The translations under genes and the position numbers were made by a program. Below the pieces are notes generated by a model, which made no database searches, was not told the origin of the DNA, and saw only the letters and a program-made list of their open reading frames with translations. From positions 1-64,000 of the forward strand of contig NZ_VDUW01000002.1 of the NCBI RefSeq assembly GCF_008039555.1: DNA of 64,000 nt, given 5' to 3'. The first letter of the stretch is position 1; each line of letters opens with the position of its first letter. This stretch comes from Cerasibacillus terrae (GTDB lineage Bacteria; Bacillota; Bacilli; Bacillales; Amphibacillaceae). Shown piece by piece: positions 61,818 to 64,000 of the stretch.

Positions 61818-62360
61818 ATGAATAAGGATTTGTTTTTAAAACAATTACAACTTGAATTAAGAGGATTAGATCCTAACGAGATTGAAGAAATTATTCAGGA
61901 TTATGATGACTATTTCATAGAGACAAAAGAGAATGGGTTTTCCGAAGAAGCTACTATAAAACAACTAGGTAATCCCCATGAAATTGCACAAAATATACAG
62001 AATAATTATCACCATTCTTCTTCTAACGAAACGACAACAAATTCATTAAGAAATGTAATTGTAGGTTTTGCACTTATTTTCTTTAATCTTATTTTCGTTT
62101 TAGGACCTGCTTTAGGCATTTTTGGTGCGCTGATTGGAATTACCTTTGCTCTAGGTGTATCCGTTATCTCACCAGTTATAACACTTTTAAAAATGATATT
62201 AGGTACGGGGCATTGGTTTGAATTCTTCTTTTCTTTAATCTTATCCGGTATCGGTATTCTTTTACTACCACTGCTACTTCAATTTATCCAAAACCTTCCT
62301 ACACTAATAAAAAGGTATATTGACTGGAATGTCCGTGTTGGAAGAGGTGAAACCAGATGA
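61818..62360 (+). CDS. DUF1700/HAAS-type membrane protein
   Basis: A protein of about 180 residues. The N-terminal soluble part (about 1-60) is a HAAS-like helical domain: FLKQLQLELRGLDPNEIEEIIQDYDDYFIETKENGFSEEATIKQLGNPHEIAQ. Four membrane segments follow. It is encoded with a DUF4097 protein, whose start overlaps its stop (ATGA). Such pairs occur in envelope-stress operons of Firmicutes, but no PadR gene is adjacent here. The second of two adjacent ATGs has the better distance to AAAGGAG. Confidence 0.86.
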   Translation: MNKDLFLKQLQLELRGLDPNEIEEIIQDYDDYFIETKENGFSEEATIKQLGNPHEIAQNIQNNYHHSSSNETTTNSLRNVIVGFALIFFNLIFVLGPALGIFGALIGITFALGVSVISPVITLLKMILGTGHWFEFFFSLILSGIGILLLPLLLQFIQNLPTLIKRYIDWNVRVGRGETR

Positions 62361-63157
62361 GAAGGATAACCCAATTACTAGCCGTTCTCATGATTGTCAT
62401 CGGTATTGTTGGTATTTTCATGACAGGGGCAGATTTAATGCAAACAGATACAGAAGGACGGGAAACATTTTCCGGAGAAGAGATTGACCAATTAATTGTA
62501 GATAGCAATATAGCGAATATTGAGCTTCATCCATCTGATTCTAAAGATATGGAGGTCGTTTGGGAGGGGAATCTACGGAATCACTCTCATCGTGTTCATC
62601 TGCAACAGGATGAATCGACTTTAATGGTAGATGTTGATACAAAAGAACCCTTTTTCCTTAAATTCTTTTCCTTTTTTGACTTTCTAAATAAACTAACCGT
62701 AAAAATATATTTACCTGATAAAATCTTTTCCAATATTTCGGTGGAAAATGAAGTAGGTAATACTCTTATTTCATCTGTCCATGCAGATAAGTTCTATGTC
62801 AAATCAGATGTATCGAATATTGAAATGACCGATGTCCAAACAGAGGAATTGATTGTTGAATCGGATGTTGGGAATATTCAATTAGATGATGTTACTGGGG
62901 TGATTACAGCCAAAAGTGATGTCGGAAATATGACATTAAAACTTATGGAGATTACAAATGATATTCAGCTTACTTCAGATGTTGGGAAAATTTCCGTACA
63001 ACTCTCTCGGATTCCGGATAATGTAAGCTTTCAAGGGTATTCAGATGTGGGGAGTATTCGAATATTTGGAGAGAGCGGAAATTATATCAACCGAAATGCG
63101 GAATATATGGTAGACATGAAAACAGATGTTGGAAAAATCGATGTTTATACGAGATGA
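62357..63157 (+). CDS. DUF4097-family beta-strand repeat protein
   Basis: A 266-residue exported protein with an N-terminal membrane anchor (ITQLLAVLMIVIGIVGIFM). A repetitive beta-helix-like domain follows, with motif SDVGNIxL recurring (KSDVSNIEMTDV, ESDVGNIQLDDV, KSDVGNMTLKL, TSDVGKISV, YSDVGSIRI, KTDVGKIDV). The repeats make a regular extracytoplasmic sheet, similar to LiaG-type proteins. It overlaps the DUF1700 gene by four bases. It may act in envelope-stress sensing (inference). Confidence 0.86.
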   Translation: MRRITQLLAVLMIVIGIVGIFMTGADLMQTDTEGRETFSGEEIDQLIVDSNIANIELHPSDSKDMEVVWEGNLRNHSHRVHLQQDESTLMVDVDTKEPFFLKFFSFFDFLNKLTVKIYLPDKIFSNISVENEVGNTLISSVHADKFYVKSDVSNIEMTDVQTEELIVESDVGNIQLDDVTGVITAKSDVGNMTLKLMEITNDIQLTSDVGKISVQLSRIPDNVSFQGYSDVGSIRIFGESGNYINRNAEYMVDMKTDVGKIDVYTR

Positions 63158-63163
63158 ATCATT

Positions 63164-63198
63164 AAAAAAGATCGAGTTCTAGGACTCGATCTTTTTTA
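63164..63198. terminator. Bidirectional terminator before the MscS gene
   Basis: AAAAAAGATCGAGTTCT pairs with AGGACTCGATCTTTTTT, a nearly perfect 17-bp palindrome. Confidence 0.92.
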
Positions 63199-63226
63199 AA
63201 CGCTCCATTCCATTGTAAGGTGATAA

Positions 63227-64000
63227 TTAGGATTCTTGCCGCTCTGACAATGTGGATGGGTTTTTATCATCGGATGGCGACTCCATGAATAGGCGTCTGC
63301 TAGGAATAGCGATTTCAATCTCCTCTTCATCCAAAATTTGTAAAATCCGCAAATTAATTTCTTCACGAATACGTAAATACTCGCCCCAATCTGTTGTTTT
63401 CGTGAAGAAGTAAAGGAAGATATCGATTCCATTTTCCTTATATTCATCAACAGAAACGAAGATGGTTTCTGGATGGATTTCTGGATGGCTTTTCAGTAAG
63501 TCCTCTATTCGTTGTACCACTTTTTCTATATTGGTAATCGGATTATCATAGGTGACACGAATCGTGAAAGTAATCTGTCTTTTACCCATCTTACTCCAAT
63601 TGGTAATAGCCTCATTTGCTAAAGTGGCGTTTGGAACCGTAACAACGGCTTGTGCAAAGGTACGTATTTTTGTACTACGAAAAGAAATATCTTCCACCGT
63701 TCCCTCCACACTTGGCGTCATGATCCAATCATTAATGGTGAAAGGTTTTTCCGTAATAATGACAATTCCACCAAATAGATTTGCTAAGGCATCTTTTGCT
63801 GCCAATGAAAAGGCAAGCCCACCTAAACCAAGACCAGCGACAAATCCATCAATTTTATAACCGAATTCTTGTAAAATAACACTGGCACTAATGGCAAGGA
63901 CAATAAATTGTAATGCCCTTGATAAGAGCGGAATTAATATTTCATCAATTTGTATACTTGTTTTCTCATTTATTTTGCGAAATAAAAGGCTGGAATTAGA
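63227..64000 (-). CDS. MscS-family mechanosensitive channel (5' end outside window)
   Basis: Partial gene of which 257 codons are visible, with an open frame continuing past base 64000. The pore-lining helix is clear: FVAGLGLGGLAFSLAAKDALANLFGGIVI, with the Gly/Ala packing of MscS TM3. It is followed by the beta domain (FTINDWIMTPSVEGTVEDISFRSTKIRTFAQAVVTVPNATLANEAITNWS) and the C-terminal alpha-beta domain. It releases solutes on osmotic downshock. A TTG at 63805 is not the true start, since the frame and homology extend upstream. Confidence 0.92.
   Translation of the reverse strand, partial: SNSSLLFRKINEKTSIQIDEILIPLLSRALQFIVLAISASVILQEFGYKIDGFVAGLGLGGLAFSLAAKDALANLFGGIVIITEKPFTINDWIMTPSVEGTVEDISFRSTKIRTFAQAVVTVPNATLANEAITNWSKMGKRQITFTIRVTYDNPITNIEKVVQRIEDLLKSHPEIHPETIFVSVDEYKENGIDIFLYFFTKTTDWGEYLRIREEINLRILQILDEEEIEIAIPSRRLFMESPSDDKNPSTLSERQES

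Overview
The window is a low-GC chromosomal segment from a Gram-positive endospore-former-type bacterium, most likely of the family Bacillaceae (Oceanobacillus/Virgibacillus/Gracilibacillus-like; this placement is inferred). The reasons are the strong AGGAGG-type ribosome binding sites, frequent TTG/GTG starts, lipobox lipoproteins, sigma-A promoters, short intrinsic terminators, and Bacillus-type genes (ypjP, thiT with a TPP riboswitch, csaA, yutJ, htpX, an argCJBD-type operon, PhoP-box control of pst). No rRNA, tRNA, CRISPR, prophage or insertion sequence was seen.

Layout. 0-5.7 kb: the phosphate operon pstSCAB (minus strand) behind a textbook four-repeat PhoP box, then a sodium:solute symporter. 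5.9-12 kb: a lipoprotein, thiamine transporter ThiT with its riboswitch, Hsp20, a CoA-transferase, YpjP, and a PadR regulator with its membrane partner. 12.8-17.5 kb: a denitrification operon, nirK-nosD-nosL-nosY-nosF, with no nosZ, behind a promoter carrying an FNR/CRP-type palindrome centred at about -41.5. 18.2-20.5 kb: a lactonase-like beta-propeller and HMG-CoA lyase. 20.7-29.1 kb: arginine operon argC-J-B-D-carB-F, lacking carA. 29.4-33.2 kb: an XRE-cupin regulator that appears to begin with ATA, a PAS-GGDEF-EAL protein, a methyltransferase and a small membrane protein.

33.4-38.8 kb looks like a defence island. A CBS-domain protein ending in a HEPN-like R-x4-H motif and a NUDIX hydrolase (plus strand) converge on a Sau3AI-like restriction-modification system (minus strand). 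That system is followed by an unusual protein with a PUA-like N-terminus and a NucS-like PD-(D/E)XK C-terminus. The methyltransferase promoter has three GATC sites in 18 bp, one of them inside the -35 box, which suggests control by the system's own methylation.

39.2-49.2 kb: a second symporter, a glutamate-synthase-domain protein, a polysaccharide deacetylase, a lipoprotein/response regulator/sensor kinase operon, CsaA and a deoxyribonucleotidase. 49.3-49.7 kb: seven tandem 51-bp repeats. 49.9-64 kb: a CDGSH protein, YutJ, HtpX, a thioesterase, a LytTR regulator beside a succinyl-CoA:acetate CoA-transferase, an 18-codon hydrophobic peptide unit, an orphan PurC, TetR with a paired SMR efflux pump, a luciferase-like monooxygenase, RlmN, a DUF1700/DUF4097 pair and a truncated MscS channel.

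A dispersed intergenic repeat (unit about 153 bp, two hairpins) is found at six places, once as a near-perfect tandem dimer. Function calls rest on recognition of motifs in translated sequence. No database search was possible, and start codons were chosen by ribosome-binding-site spacing.
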